Positions 25,407 through 34,134 of a stretch of 64,000 bases of DNA are shown piece after piece (position 1 is the first letter of the stretch; each line of letters opens with the position of its first letter). The translations under genes and the position numbers were made by a program. Origin of the DNA: Crocinitomicaceae bacterium (GTDB lineage Bacteria; Bacteroidota; Bacteroidia; Flavobacteriales_D; Crocinitomicaceae); the NCBI GenBank assembly GCA_016709005.1, contig JADJEU010000001.1, positions 124,001-188,000 of the forward strand. Reading direction: 5' to 3'. The notes beneath the pieces are model-generated. The model searched no databases, was not told where the DNA came from, and saw only the letters and a list, made by a program, of their open reading frames with translations.

Positions 25407-25694
25407 TTACTGCACGCTCAATTTTTGAGTTGAAGTAGTTTCATTTTGAAGAACAGTTATTTGATAAATTCCAGCTTCGAAATTTGAAACATCAATCGTT
25501 GTTTCGCCAATGGCTTCATAAACTAGTGTCCCACTGGTTGAATAAATACGAACGATTGCATCTGGCTGAACATTTAATACAACTACTGAATTAGCTGGAT
25601 TTGGATAGATTGTAAACGTATTGTTTTCTTCTAAACCAGCAAAACCTGTTACAATGATATCACCTGCAATTCTTGGTAAGAATTTTAACCTCAC
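25407..25694 (-). CDS. T9SS OB-fold protein, C-terminal part (frameshifted)
   Basis: This frame holds ...FLPRIAGDIIVTGFAG and the T9SS sorting domain FTIYPNPANSVVVLNV...GIYQITVLQN. It belongs to the gene that starts at 26765. Two opposite one-base shifts lie between the parts: near 25734-25738 and near 25680-25684. The middle piece, in the third frame, reads GNAYQVTGIPFLSFSEVK and matches NHVYQITGARHFLLGESK of the paralogue at 24275. The start codon at 25694 is therefore not real. Confidence 0.8.
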   Translation of the reverse strand: MRLKFLPRIAGDIIVTGFAGLEENNTFTIYPNPANSVVVLNVQPDAIVRIYSTSGTLVYEAIGETTIDVSNFEAGIYQITVLQNETTSTQKLSVQ

Positions 25695-25718
25695 TGAATG
25701 AAAGGAAAGGAATTCCCG

Positions 25719-26765
25719 TTACCTGATATGCATTTCCACTGTTGGAACAATTGGGTAAGTATCAATAACCTGATCATCAATTACGCGATTACCTGAACCA
25801 TCACTTACAGTAAATCCTCCAAATCCATCATCAGCTACACTGCAAATTGCATCCGTTACCTGAACTAAAACGCACTCATATTGTTCTTGCGCGGCATCAC
25901 CTGTATTGATAGCAACCGGATTCGGTTGTGGATTTCCTGAAGTAACAACCGTTACGTTTGTAACAAAAGTTATTTCAGTCAAACCAAAATATTCAGTAAC
26001 TGTTCCTGTTACTTCAACACTATCTCCTAGTGCAACAGGATATGCGTTTTCGTAAACATAGATTCCATTCCATGCACCGTCACCATCCTGAATAAAGAAG
26101 CGATCAACATCACCACCAAATGCAATAACCCCGGTTACAATTCCAGAAGTTGTTACAACGTTCCCTGCTTCCGGAGAATCGCCTGATGCGTCAATCGTGT
26201 ACTGGATGTCATAAATAGAAGTGATTGTAGGCGGAGGTAAAATAGTTGATGATATCGAAACCGAATCAATTATGATTCCAACTAAATTGTCTGTGTTAAT
26301 CACAGAGATAATAAACTCACCAGATGTTGTTGCACTGGCAGGTACCGTTACTGTTTGCGTAAGCATTGTCATGTTTCCTCCTGTTAAGGCAAATACGTCC
26401 ATGTAAGGATTGTAAGGGATGTACTGAGCTGAACCGTTATTATAGTAATAACCGGTTCTTAATTCTCCTGCACCACCGGCACACCAGATTTTAATTTCAT
26501 ATGCTGTACCAGGAACAACGGTAACTGATTGAGTAGAGAATCTGCGATGAGTTGCTGTTGTTGTTATCAAAGAGGCCATGCTGGTTCCATACATAGCGCC
26601 AACGGTTACTTCTGTTACTGCCAGGTCAACAGTATGGGTAGCTGTACCCATCCAATCAGTAGGATCACCCGCTGACCACGAACTCAAATCACTTTGAAAA
26701 ACAACTTGCGAAAACGAAGTTGCTCCTAAAGCAAAAACACTTATTAGAGTAAAGATTTTTTTCAT
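25719..26765 (-). CDS. T9SS OB-fold protein with carbohydrate-binding-like N-terminus (frameshifted)
   Basis: The 348-residue N-terminal part starts with a signal peptide (MKKIFTLISVFALGATSFSQ). Residues about 22-170 form a beta-sandwich resembling CBM4/9-type carbohydrate-binding domains (FQSDLSSWSAGDPTDWMGTA, YEIKIWCAGGAGELRTGYYY, TTSGEFIISVINTDN). Then follows the OB-fold region (VVTTSGIVTGVIAFGGDVDR, IQDGDGAWNGIYVYE, LGDSVEVTGTVTEYFGLTEI). It ends prematurely at a shift near 25735; the rest of the gene is at 25407-25694. The intact protein would be about 450 residues. Confidence 0.8.
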   Translation of the reverse strand: MKKIFTLISVFALGATSFSQVVFQSDLSSWSAGDPTDWMGTATHTVDLAVTEVTVGAMYGTSMASLITTTATHRRFSTQSVTVVPGTAYEIKIWCAGGAGELRTGYYYNNGSAQYIPYNPYMDVFALTGGNMTMLTQTVTVPASATTSGEFIISVINTDNLVGIIIDSVSISSTILPPPTITSIYDIQYTIDASGDSPEAGNVVTTSGIVTGVIAFGGDVDRFFIQDGDGAWNGIYVYENAYPVALGDSVEVTGTVTEYFGLTEITFVTNVTVVTSGNPQPNPVAINTGDAAQEQYECVLVQVTDAICSVADDGFGGFTVSDGSGNRVIDDQVIDTYPIVPTVEMHIR

Positions 26766-26836
26766 ATTTATTTGTTTTTGGTATTCGATTTAAAATTACT
26801 ACTAACTCTTTAGCTTGTCAACAAGCCGATATTAAA

Positions 26837-27112
26837 TTAACCTTTTATTTTGATGTTGTCAATTTCCCAGGTGCTGCCATCACTTGCTGTACCAGTATAT
26901 TTAAAGGCGATGTGAACGTTGGACTGGATATAAGCTGAAAGTGAAAGTTCACCCGAATTAATCCATGCCCATGCACCACTTGAAAGGGCAGGTGAGAGAT
27001 TTGTCCACGTTCCGGTTGACGGAGCACCACTAACATAATTTGTCGAGATCAAAACTTCTAAAGCCGGGACCGCTGTAATTTTTTGCGTTATCAAAAGATA
27101 AGGTTGGAGCAC
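26837..27112 (-). CDS. DUF5689 lipoprotein, C-terminal part (frameshifted)
   Basis: The end of a choice-of-anchor J-like beta-sandwich domain: ALEVLISTNYVSGAPSTGTW, WAWINSGELSLSAYIQSNVH and IAFKYTGTASDGSTWEIDNI. It aligns almost residue for residue with the C-terminus of the intact paralogue at 28068. It continues the gene that starts at 28055; the joint is a CCC run (minus strand) at 27065-27067, where one C too many turns GPALEVL into GPGFRSF. Confidence 0.8.
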   Translation of the reverse strand: MLQPYLLITQKITAVPALEVLISTNYVSGAPSTGTWTNLSPALSSGAWAWINSGELSLSAYIQSNVHIAFKYTGTASDGSTWEIDNIKIKG

Positions 27113-28055
27113 CGTATGGTGTCAAATCAATGGATGGTGAGATGAGCCAGTTCTCAGTTAACACATTCACACTTCCATTCCAGTTTGAAATGGCTGCGTA
27201 AGGTGTTGCTGCTCCTCCTGCTGAAGAAGTTTCCCATGCGGTAGTGCCGGTTACTTTTATTTCTTGCCAACCTCCTGAAAGCAATAAATCATCGTCAAAG
27301 GTTTTTGTGAAAACAATTCCAGGACAGCGTGCGCCAGTCATATTAATCTCATCAAAAGCACGAATGTAAAGTTGTAATTCTGTTCCGTTAAAATGACTAG
27401 CTATTGCAGTCAGACTTCCATTTCCACTTGCAATCAGCTCATCTGCAAAACTAGCATAGCCGCTCGTTCTTACAATGATGGTGTTGCCTGAACAATCTTC
27501 CAGTAAAATATTTACCGATTGAAGACCATCTTTATCTGCATAGGTGTTTCCAATTTCATAAGCAACAAATTGAACATTTTCTAACTTCACCAATTGCGAT
27601 TCTATAGCTGGTGTTATTTGATCAATCGTAGTAACAAGAGGAGCAAAATCAACATCGCTGTCTAACTTTACCACGTTATTATCTACATCTACTGAATCCA
27701 ATTGCAGAATACCGTTGTACTTATTTAAGACTGTTCCTTTCAAATAAACACGAACAGAATCGCCCTGATACAAACCACCACCACTCAAAATGCGAACGTT
27801 AATAGCTCCTGTAGCATCTTGCAAGTAAACATTTTTATAAATATTTCCATCGGTTTCATCCATCGTGATGATACCGTGTACAGATAATTCCTGATCGATA
27901 GAAATTAATCCGCCGATTGAATTCTGCCAATCTCTTAAGCTGTCAATAGTGATTGCAGGTGTCTCAGGAATGGGAGTTAATGGAGGTGTATCATATTCTT
28001 TTTTACAAGAAACTAATACTACAATTGCGCCGATAATTAATCCAATTTTTTTCAT
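27030..28055 (-). CDS. DUF5689 / choice-of-anchor J lipoprotein, N-terminal part (frameshifted)
   Basis: A lipoprotein (LVSC, then KKEYDTPP). Residues about 35-240 form a DUF5689 domain, which is OB-fold-like (LSVHGIITMDETDGNIYKNV, YLQDATGAINVRI, GDSVRVYLKGTVLNKYNGIL), followed by a choice-of-anchor J-type domain (KTFDDDLLLSGGWQEI, LTENWLISPSIDLTP). The frame leaves the true sequence near 27066, and the last ~15 residues are spurious. Its neighbour at 28068 is a close paralogue, and both follow the TonB-dependent receptor gene on the same strand with gaps of 10-12 bases, so the three form an operon. Confidence 0.8.
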   Translation of the reverse strand: MKKIGLIIGAIVVLVSCKKEYDTPPLTPIPETPAITIDSLRDWQNSIGGLISIDQELSVHGIITMDETDGNIYKNVYLQDATGAINVRILSGGGLYQGDSVRVYLKGTVLNKYNGILQLDSVDVDNNVVKLDSDVDFAPLVTTIDQITPAIESQLVKLENVQFVAYEIGNTYADKDGLQSVNILLEDCSGNTIIVRTSGYASFADELIASGNGSLTAIASHFNGTELQLYIRAFDEINMTGARCPGIVFTKTFDDDLLLSGGWQEIKVTGTTAWETSSAGGAATPYAAISNWNGSVNVLTENWLISPSIDLTPYGAPTLSFDNAKNYSGPGFRSFDLDKLC

Positions 28056-28067
28056 GCGGTTTATTTC

Positions 28068-29282
28068 TTATCCGTTAATTTCAATGTCGTCAATTTCCCA
28101 GGTCTTTCCATCCGAATTTGATCCGGTGTATTTGAATGCAATGCGCACATTACTTTGCAGGTAAGCAGAAAGATCAATCACGCCAGAATTGACCCATGCC
28201 CATGATCCAGATGATAGCGTAGCTGTCAAGGCAGTCCAGATTGATCCGTTTGGATCGCCAGTTCCTGAGTAGTTTGTAGAGATTAAAACCTGAAGTGCGG
28301 CTCCTGTATAATTACATGCATTTTCAAATGATAAGCTGGCAGCCGTAGAACTACTTAAATCTAGTGATGGAGAGATTAACCAACTTTCAGTTTGTGAGTT
28401 TGAACCGTTGAAGTTATCAATCACACCATATGGATCTGGTGCACCACCTGCTGTACTGGTCGTCCATGTTTCAACGCCTATTACTTGTTGTACAATCCAT
28501 CCACCCGAAGTAACACTGTTGTCATCAAAATCTTTAAATAACAGTTGTCCTGAACATCTTGTGCCAGTCAGCATAATTTCATTAAACGAACGAAGAATTA
28601 ATTGCAACTCACCGTTGAATTGATTCACGATGCAAACCATCGAACCGTTGCCGGTTGGAAGTTCTGTTCCGGCATAATTTGCAAATCCGCTTGTGCGCAC
28701 AATCATGACGTTACCATTGCAATCCTCAATCAATCTATTTTCAGATGACTGGTTAATTGCATCTGCAAAGGTTGTTCCCAATTGTGAATTTTGAAATTGA
28801 ACGTTTTCTAATTTGACCAAACGACCTTCATCTGCAAGTGTAATTTCTGCAAATGTTTTTACTTCTGGATTTTTTACATTGTTTGATGATTGTTTAATGA
28901 TGTCGGTGGTTGGATCAATTGAATCTAACTGAATCACGCCTGCGTAGTCTGAAAGATACGCACCGTTCAGCGCAATACGAACAGAATCACCCACTTTAAA
29001 ATCAGACGAGGAAGAGAGTCTAACCTGAATTGCACCCGTGTGATCTTGAATATAAAGTTGTTTGTAAATGTTTCCGCTGGATTCATCCATGGTCACAATT
29101 CCATAAACAGATAAATCTTCAGTTATTGAAGTGGGACCCATCATTGTTTCCCAATTTCTTAAACTATCAATCGTAATAATTTGCGAAGGCTGAATAGTAT
29201 CTATTGGCGGAGAATCTGGTTCTTTTTTACAGGAAGCCAGAACGATCAATGCAAGCGGAAGTATGATGAATAATTTTTTCAT
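28068..29282 (-). CDS. DUF5689 / choice-of-anchor J lipoprotein
   Basis: An intact 404-residue lipoprotein (LIVLASC, then KKEPDSPP). It has the same two domains as its neighbour: DUF5689 (LSVYGIVTMDESSGNIYKQL, YIQDHTGAIQVRL) and a C-terminal choice-of-anchor J-type domain (KDFDDNSVTSGGWIVQQV, ESWLISPSLDLSS, ending WEIDDIEING). Genes like this are often linked to TonB-dependent receptors and extracellular nucleases in Bacteroidota. A surface binding subunit working with the receptor ten bases upstream is a fair inference, with the OB-fold-like core pointing to nucleic acid as a possible ligand. Confidence 0.8.
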   Translation of the reverse strand: MKKLFIILPLALIVLASCKKEPDSPPIDTIQPSQIITIDSLRNWETMMGPTSITEDLSVYGIVTMDESSGNIYKQLYIQDHTGAIQVRLSSSSDFKVGDSVRIALNGAYLSDYAGVIQLDSIDPTTDIIKQSSNNVKNPEVKTFAEITLADEGRLVKLENVQFQNSQLGTTFADAINQSSENRLIEDCNGNVMIVRTSGFANYAGTELPTGNGSMVCIVNQFNGELQLILRSFNEIMLTGTRCSGQLLFKDFDDNSVTSGGWIVQQVIGVETWTTSTAGGAPDPYGVIDNFNGSNSQTESWLISPSLDLSSSTAASLSFENACNYTGAALQVLISTNYSGTGDPNGSIWTALTATLSSGSWAWVNSGVIDLSAYLQSNVRIAFKYTGSNSDGKTWEIDDIEING

Positions 29283-29292
29283 GATCTCAATA

Positions 29293-31830
29293 TTAAAAGC
29301 GCAATGTTGCCATTACAAAATAATTTAGCCCGTACATATAGCCCAATTTTGGCGGGAATTTTCCAATGTTTTGAGTATCGTAACGCAGCTGTTCAAAACC
29401 ACCCGTAACAAAAGATTGATTGTTTGTCAGGTTACTGATGTTAACGTTAACGTTCAGAAAGTAGTTGGAAATTTTAAAAGACTTACCAGCAAACATACTT
29501 ACTGAATAACCATTATCTAATTTAGTCTGATCCAATACTTCGTTTACTTGTGGATCCGTATCAACATATCCTTCAAGTGCTTCTTCTGTTCTGCGATCAG
29601 GATTTGGATCTAAATAGATATCAGCATAGTAATTAAAGTTAGCACCAGCAAACCAATATTTTTTTCCCGTATATTTTACACCTAATGAATAAGCAGATTG
29701 TGGCATACCGCCAATTTTATAATTAGTCAGATAAATCACGCGATCAGTTGCTAAAACTTCAGCAGAGTTGTCTACAGAAATAGTTGCAGTTGGTCGTGAG
29801 TTATATAGATGCTGACCATAGGCAGCAACAGCGTTTACTGAGAATCCTCCAATGACGTTTGCATCAATTCCAAACTCAATTCCATGATCTAAATAATCAA
29901 CACCTTCCATCATGTAGTTTACAAGCGCGTTGTAATCATCATGATAAAAACTTCTTAGCAAGATTGCATCTTTGCGTTCAGTATAATAATAGGTTAAACG
30001 CATTCTCAATTTTGGATAACGAACAATGTAGTTTACATCTCCAGTATAGATGGTTTCATTCTTTAAATTTCCTGCAACAAAATCTCTTGTTCTTGGAGAT
30101 AAGTAAGCGTTTCTCGAAGATGGGGCTTGTGTAAGATAAGCTGCATTTACTGTGATAAACTGACGTCCTGAAAGTTTGTAAACTGCACCACCTTTTACTG
30201 CGTAGTTGAAGAAATTATGTGTTTCAGATTTTCCAAGTGAGTTGTCAGGGAATCGTCCTGTTTGATACAAACCTTCGCGCCAGAACATTTTATTGGATAG
30301 CTCAAGTGCACCGTAGAAATCAAATTTCTCAGTGCTGTATTCTGCTTGTGCAAACAACTCTGATTTAATATTCACAATGTTGTAATTGTATCCAAAAATA
30401 TCTCCTTTATAAACTACACGATTTGGAGTCTGAAGATCGTTTTGAGCAGCATTCGGATCAACAAATGCCTGTTCAGCAAATTGATCTACATCCAACCAAT
30501 AATCTGCACCAAGTAAATCTTCAACAGTTTTGAAATAATGGTTTTGTTGCATCTGAGCATAAACACCCATAGACAAATTTAACTTATTCATCTTGCGATT
30601 GTAGGTTGAACCAAAACCTCCTGAAATTTGATTGTTCCAAAGATTTTCAACAATGTATTTAGCGCGTAATCCTTCTAAATCATTTCCAGCAACACCATTT
30701 ACATCTTTAACAGTGTGAATATTTTTACTGTTTGCAAAATATAACTGATCCCAATCTACTTGTCTTGAAGCTTCAGATTGCCAGTTGCTGTACATGACGT
30801 CAGCATTGACAGAGTCACCAATGTTCTCATAATAGGAAGGCAAGTATTTGTAATAATCCGGACGCGGATCTTTGTCATCGTTCCAGTTCAATGCGGTTTG
30901 ACCAGATTTACCAAAAGTCACATAACCTGAGGTAGTCAATTTAGCATTTGAGCTGATTTTCCAATCATGTGTAAGAATAGCAATCGGCATGTGCGTTGTT
31001 TGCACTCTTGAGTTGCGTTTAATGCGCGTACCATCAGCTAACGTTTGATAACCCCAATTTGAGTTATAATAAATATCACCAGAGAGATCGTACGCTTCTT
31101 GAATTGAAATATTCTGTCTTCCCTGGCGGGTTGGTGCGCCAATCACCGAGAATGAAAGAGATTGATTGTCATTAATCTTTTTCTCAGCAGCCAGATAATA
31201 ACTGAAGGCTTCATAGAAAGTTCCGTCAATATATCCCTCCTGTGCATAGCGCGCAGAAACAGAAATAGCAAAAGCCCATCCGTTACTTTGCATACCGGTT
31301 CCATAGGTGTACATCAATCTGTGACGGTAGGCACGGTTAGTCATTGCATAAGACAATCTATGGCCTGCACGAATATTGGTGGCGCGCATATTTATATTTG
31401 AATAACCACCAATGCCACCAAAGTGATATTGATTGCTGGTTAGCCAGTTTTTAGTTTCAGAATAACGGGTTACGTCATTTAATCCGCCCCACATAAACCA
31501 TTCGCCCCAGCCACTTTCCGGATCGTTCATTGGAACACCGTTAATTAGGATTGCAGTTTGATCTGAGTTGTATCCACGAATGCGGAATCGTGCTGCACTG
31601 AAGTTGAATCCTGCTGCTGATGCAAACACATCACGAGATGATTGAAGCAAACCAGAAGTGTTTTGATCACCTCCGTTATTATCCAATTCGTCTAGTGACG
31701 TGATAAAAACAGCCTCATTAGGTGAGAGGCTGTCTTCTTTTTCTTTTGGTTCAGTTTCGGTTGTGATTTGTGCTGTAAGTGTGCCATTGAGGCAAAGGAA
31801 CAGACAGGTCGCGGATAGATATCGGATCAT
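29293..31830 (-). CDS. TonB-dependent outer membrane receptor
   Basis: 845 residues with a signal peptide (MIRYLSATCLFLCLNGTLTAQ). A plug domain opens about residue 40 (TSLDELDNNGGDQNTSGLLQ, RFRIRGYNSDQTAILINGVP and MNDPESGWGEWFMWGGLND), followed by a long beta-barrel ending in the aromatic YGLNYFVMATLRF, the outer membrane signature. It lacks the carboxypeptidase-regulatory N-terminal domain of SusC proteins, and no SusD follows, so it is not a classic polysaccharide system. It heads the operon with the two DUF5689 lipoproteins and is divergent from the nuclease/nucleotidase genes. Confidence 0.9.
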   Translation of the reverse strand: MIRYLSATCLFLCLNGTLTAQITTETEPKEKEDSLSPNEAVFITSLDELDNNGGDQNTSGLLQSSRDVFASAAGFNFSAARFRIRGYNSDQTAILINGVPMNDPESGWGEWFMWGGLNDVTRYSETKNWLTSNQYHFGGIGGYSNINMRATNIRAGHRLSYAMTNRAYRHRLMYTYGTGMQSNGWAFAISVSARYAQEGYIDGTFYEAFSYYLAAEKKINDNQSLSFSVIGAPTRQGRQNISIQEAYDLSGDIYYNSNWGYQTLADGTRIKRNSRVQTTHMPIAILTHDWKISSNAKLTTSGYVTFGKSGQTALNWNDDKDPRPDYYKYLPSYYENIGDSVNADVMYSNWQSEASRQVDWDQLYFANSKNIHTVKDVNGVAGNDLEGLRAKYIVENLWNNQISGGFGSTYNRKMNKLNLSMGVYAQMQQNHYFKTVEDLLGADYWLDVDQFAEQAFVDPNAAQNDLQTPNRVVYKGDIFGYNYNIVNIKSELFAQAEYSTEKFDFYGALELSNKMFWREGLYQTGRFPDNSLGKSETHNFFNYAVKGGAVYKLSGRQFITVNAAYLTQAPSSRNAYLSPRTRDFVAGNLKNETIYTGDVNYIVRYPKLRMRLTYYYTERKDAILLRSFYHDDYNALVNYMMEGVDYLDHGIEFGIDANVIGGFSVNAVAAYGQHLYNSRPTATISVDNSAEVLATDRVIYLTNYKIGGMPQSAYSLGVKYTGKKYWFAGANFNYYADIYLDPNPDRRTEEALEGYVDTDPQVNEVLDQTKLDNGYSVSMFAGKSFKISNYFLNVNVNISNLTNNQSFVTGGFEQLRYDTQNIGKFPPKLGYMYGLNYFVMATLRF

Positions 31831-31882
31831 TGGTTAGTTGCGCAATAATTAGTTGATATTGTAGCTCTTAAAAAAAGCCCGA

Positions 31883-31890
31883 CAAAGCTA
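31883..31890 (-). promoter_or_regulatory. Candidate -7 box for the TonB receptor operon
   Basis: The minus strand reads TAGCTTTG, matching TAnnTTTG, 52 bases before the ATG at 31830. Confidence 0.4.
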
Positions 31891-31997
31891 CATAAATTAG
31901 ATCGAGCATAAAACTGAAATTGAACGATTTGTGGATAACTTGATCTTTTGTTAACATTCTCATGATTCAGTAACGGCGCGCTTTTTGATTATCTGGC

Positions 31998-32005
31998 TAA
32001 CTTTG
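31998..32005 (+). promoter_or_regulatory. Candidate -7 box for the nuclease-nucleotidase operon
   Basis: TAACTTTG matches TAnnTTTG, 20 bases before the ATG at 32026. With the box at 31883 it forms a divergent promoter region of about 190 bases between the two operons. Confidence 0.45.
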
Positions 32006-32025
32006 AACCATTAAATCAAGCCTTC

Positions 32026-33078
32026 ATGAAGCATTTACGTTTTCAATATCAACTCATTCTTCTTTTTCTTTCGTTTCTGTCATTTTCAGGCTCCGCACAG
32101 GAAAAGATCAATTACAAAGTAGCCTGTGTCGGTTTCTATAATGTCGAAAATCTCTTTGATATCTATGATGATCCTTTAACAAATGATGCTGAGTATTTGC
32201 CCGATGGCGCCAATAAATGGGATTCTACCAAGTATGCCAATAAACTACTAAACATGTCAACTGTAATCGCAGACATTGCAACTGAAATTTCACCGGATGG
32301 TGTTGCTGTGTTGGGGGTTGCTGAAGTTGAAAACAGGCGAGTGCTGGAAGATCTTGTTGCGATGCCTGCTTTGAAAGATCGCAAATATAAAATTGCGCAC
32401 TTTGATTCGCCTGACAGAAGAGGAGTGGATGTAGGAATGATTTATCAGGAAAAATATTTCAAATTAAAGCACAGTGCGTCGTATCGTTTGGTATTTCCAA
32501 ATGAGCCAGATTATTTTACACGTGACCAATTAATTGCGACTGGTGAAATGGATGGTGAAGATGTAAGTGTCATTGTTGCGCATTGGCCATCGCGCCGCGG
32601 TGGACAGGCAGCTTCAGAACCGAATCGTATTGAAGCAGCAAAACTTGGAAGAAAAATTATAGATTCTTTATTGTCTGCAAATCCATCTGCAAAAATCATT
32701 CTGATGGGAGATTTAAATGATGATCCAATCAATGTGAGTGTCATGGAATATATTCGAGCAAAAGGAAAAATAGCAAAAATGAAATCCGGTGATATGTATA
32801 ATGTCATGTATGATCATTTTAAATCTGGAAATGGAACATTGGCATGGAATGATGCCTGGAATTTGTTTGATCAGATGATTGTGAGTGAGTCATTTGTTTC
32901 AACAGATGCTTCCACGTATATCTTTCACAAATCATATGTCTACAAAAAAGATTACATCATTCAGCAGGAAGGAAATTATAAAGGCTATCCATTAAGAACT
33001 CATGCCGGTGGCGTTTATCTGAATGGGTATGCTGATCACTTTCCGGTGTACATGGTTCTCAAAAAAGAAGTGAAATAG
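32026..33078 (+). CDS. Secreted endonuclease/exonuclease/phosphatase-family protein
   Basis: A 350-residue exported member of the EEP (DNase I-like) superfamily. After a signal peptide (ending SFSGSAQ) come GFYNVENLFD with the metal-binding Asn and Glu, VLGVAEVEN, a His-containing segment VIVAHWPSRRGG, the catalytic MGDLNDDP, and GYADHFPVY with the final Asp-His. All the catalytic residues of the fold are present. It could be a non-specific nuclease or a phosphodiesterase. Its stop abuts the ATG of a 5'-nucleotidase C-terminal domain protein with no gap, so nucleic-acid or nucleotide degradation outside the cytoplasm is the likely job. Confidence 0.85.
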   Translation: MKHLRFQYQLILLFLSFLSFSGSAQEKINYKVACVGFYNVENLFDIYDDPLTNDAEYLPDGANKWDSTKYANKLLNMSTVIADIATEISPDGVAVLGVAEVENRRVLEDLVAMPALKDRKYKIAHFDSPDRRGVDVGMIYQEKYFKLKHSASYRLVFPNEPDYFTRDQLIATGEMDGEDVSVIVAHWPSRRGGQAASEPNRIEAAKLGRKIIDSLLSANPSAKIILMGDLNDDPINVSVMEYIRAKGKIAKMKSGDMYNVMYDHFKSGNGTLAWNDAWNLFDQMIVSESFVSTDASTYIFHKSYVYKKDYIIQQEGNYKGYPLRTHAGGVYLNGYADHFPVYMVLKKEVK

Positions 33079-33822
33079 ATGCGTCTTGTTTTCTTCGGAA
33101 GCATATTTTTTTCTTTACTCATTTTAGGATGCGTTTCTAAACCAATTTCATCTTATACATCAGAAAACACAAAAATTAATTCTGATGTTCAAACGCACGC
33201 AATTGATTCCATAGCGCTGCCATACCGCAATCAAATGCAAGCTGAGATGGCTGAGGTGATTGGATATTCAGATTCTACTTTACTGTCTTATGCTCCTGAA
33301 AGTCCGCTTGGCAATTTTGTAGCAGATGTCATTTTTGAGACAGGTTTTGAATTCTCAAAAAACAATCAGATTTGTGACAATCCGCACGCTATATTTTCAA
33401 TTCTAAATTTTGGTGGATTACGAAAACCAATTGGACAGGGAGAAATAACACGCAGCGATATTTATGAATTAATGCCTTTTGATAATACGATCGTTATTGT
33501 GAAAATTGAGGCTTCAAAAATGAACGCAATTATTGATTATCTGGAGAGCATGAATGGTCAGCCGGTGTCCAATGTGTCTTTTGTTTTTGGTCAGGGGTTG
33601 CGTGGTTTTGTGGTTGGTAAAAACACTTCAGAAAAAATAGGTGAGTACTACGTTATCACTTCAGATTATTTATCAGGTGGTGGTGATAAAATGGATTTTC
33701 TAAAAGATCCAATTCAAATTTGGAATACCGGAATTTTAATTCGCGACGCGCTGATTGCGTTTATTCAAAATAAAAAAGTGATTCCATACACACCCGTTCA
33801 AAACAGAATGTATTTTCCGTAA
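33079..33822 (+). CDS. 5'-nucleotidase C-terminal domain lipoprotein
   Basis: The 247-residue product has a lipobox (LILGC). It consists of the 5'-nucleotidase C-terminal domain alone: ESPLGNFVADVIFE, ILNFGGLRKPIGQGEITRSD, YELMPFDNTIVIVKI and a late YVITSDYLSGGGD, the regions that bind and position the nucleotide in UshA-type enzymes. The catalytic metallophosphatase domain is the next gene, one base downstream. The enzyme is thus split in two polypeptides, an arrangement known in Bacteroidota, and the two should act together on nucleotides in the periplasm or at the cell surface. Confidence 0.85.
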   Translation: MRLVFFGSIFFSLLILGCVSKPISSYTSENTKINSDVQTHAIDSIALPYRNQMQAEMAEVIGYSDSTLLSYAPESPLGNFVADVIFETGFEFSKNNQICDNPHAIFSILNFGGLRKPIGQGEITRSDIYELMPFDNTIVIVKIEASKMNAIIDYLESMNGQPVSNVSFVFGQGLRGFVVGKNTSEKIGEYYVITSDYLSGGGDKMDFLKDPIQIWNTGILIRDALIAFIQNKKVIPYTPVQNRMYFP

Positions 33823-33823
33823 G

Positions 33824-34069
33824 ATGGAAAGAAGGAAATTCATACAGACAATCGGATTAGGATCTGCTGGTTTACTGGCGCTTCCGTCGTTGACGTTTTC
33901 AAAAAACAATCAGCGTAAAATCACCATTCTTCATACCAATGATACGCATTCACGTATTGATCCTTTTCCTGCAGATGATTCAAAATATCCTGGATTAGGA
34001 GGTGTAGCAAGACGCATGACCTTGGTCGATCAGATTCGCGCTATGAAGAAGATCAGGTTTTACTTTTAG
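33824..34069 (+). CDS. 5'-nucleotidase metallophosphatase, N-terminal part (frameshifted)
   Basis: The start MERRKFIQTIGLGSAGLLAL has a twin-arginine-like signal, followed by ILHTNDTHSRIDPFP, the first metal-binding motif of UshA-type 5'-nucleotidases. The frame then shifts at about 34041: the expected RYEEDQVLLLDAGDIFQGTP is present in the next frame, and one missing base (for example GCTTAT for GCTAT) would join them. The premature end MKKIRFYF is therefore spurious. Confidence 0.8.
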   Translation: MERRKFIQTIGLGSAGLLALPSLTFSKNNQRKITILHTNDTHSRIDPFPADDSKYPGLGGVARRMTLVDQIRAMKKIRFYF

Positions 34070-34134
34070 ATGCAGGCGATATTTTTCAGGGAACACCTTA
34101 CTTTAATTTATACGGTGGTGAAGTTGAATTTAAG

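Noticed and set aside
29293..31830. SusC-type polysaccharide uptake receptor
   Set aside because: There is no carboxypeptidase-regulatory N-terminal domain and no SusD gene; DUF5689 lipoproteins follow instead.
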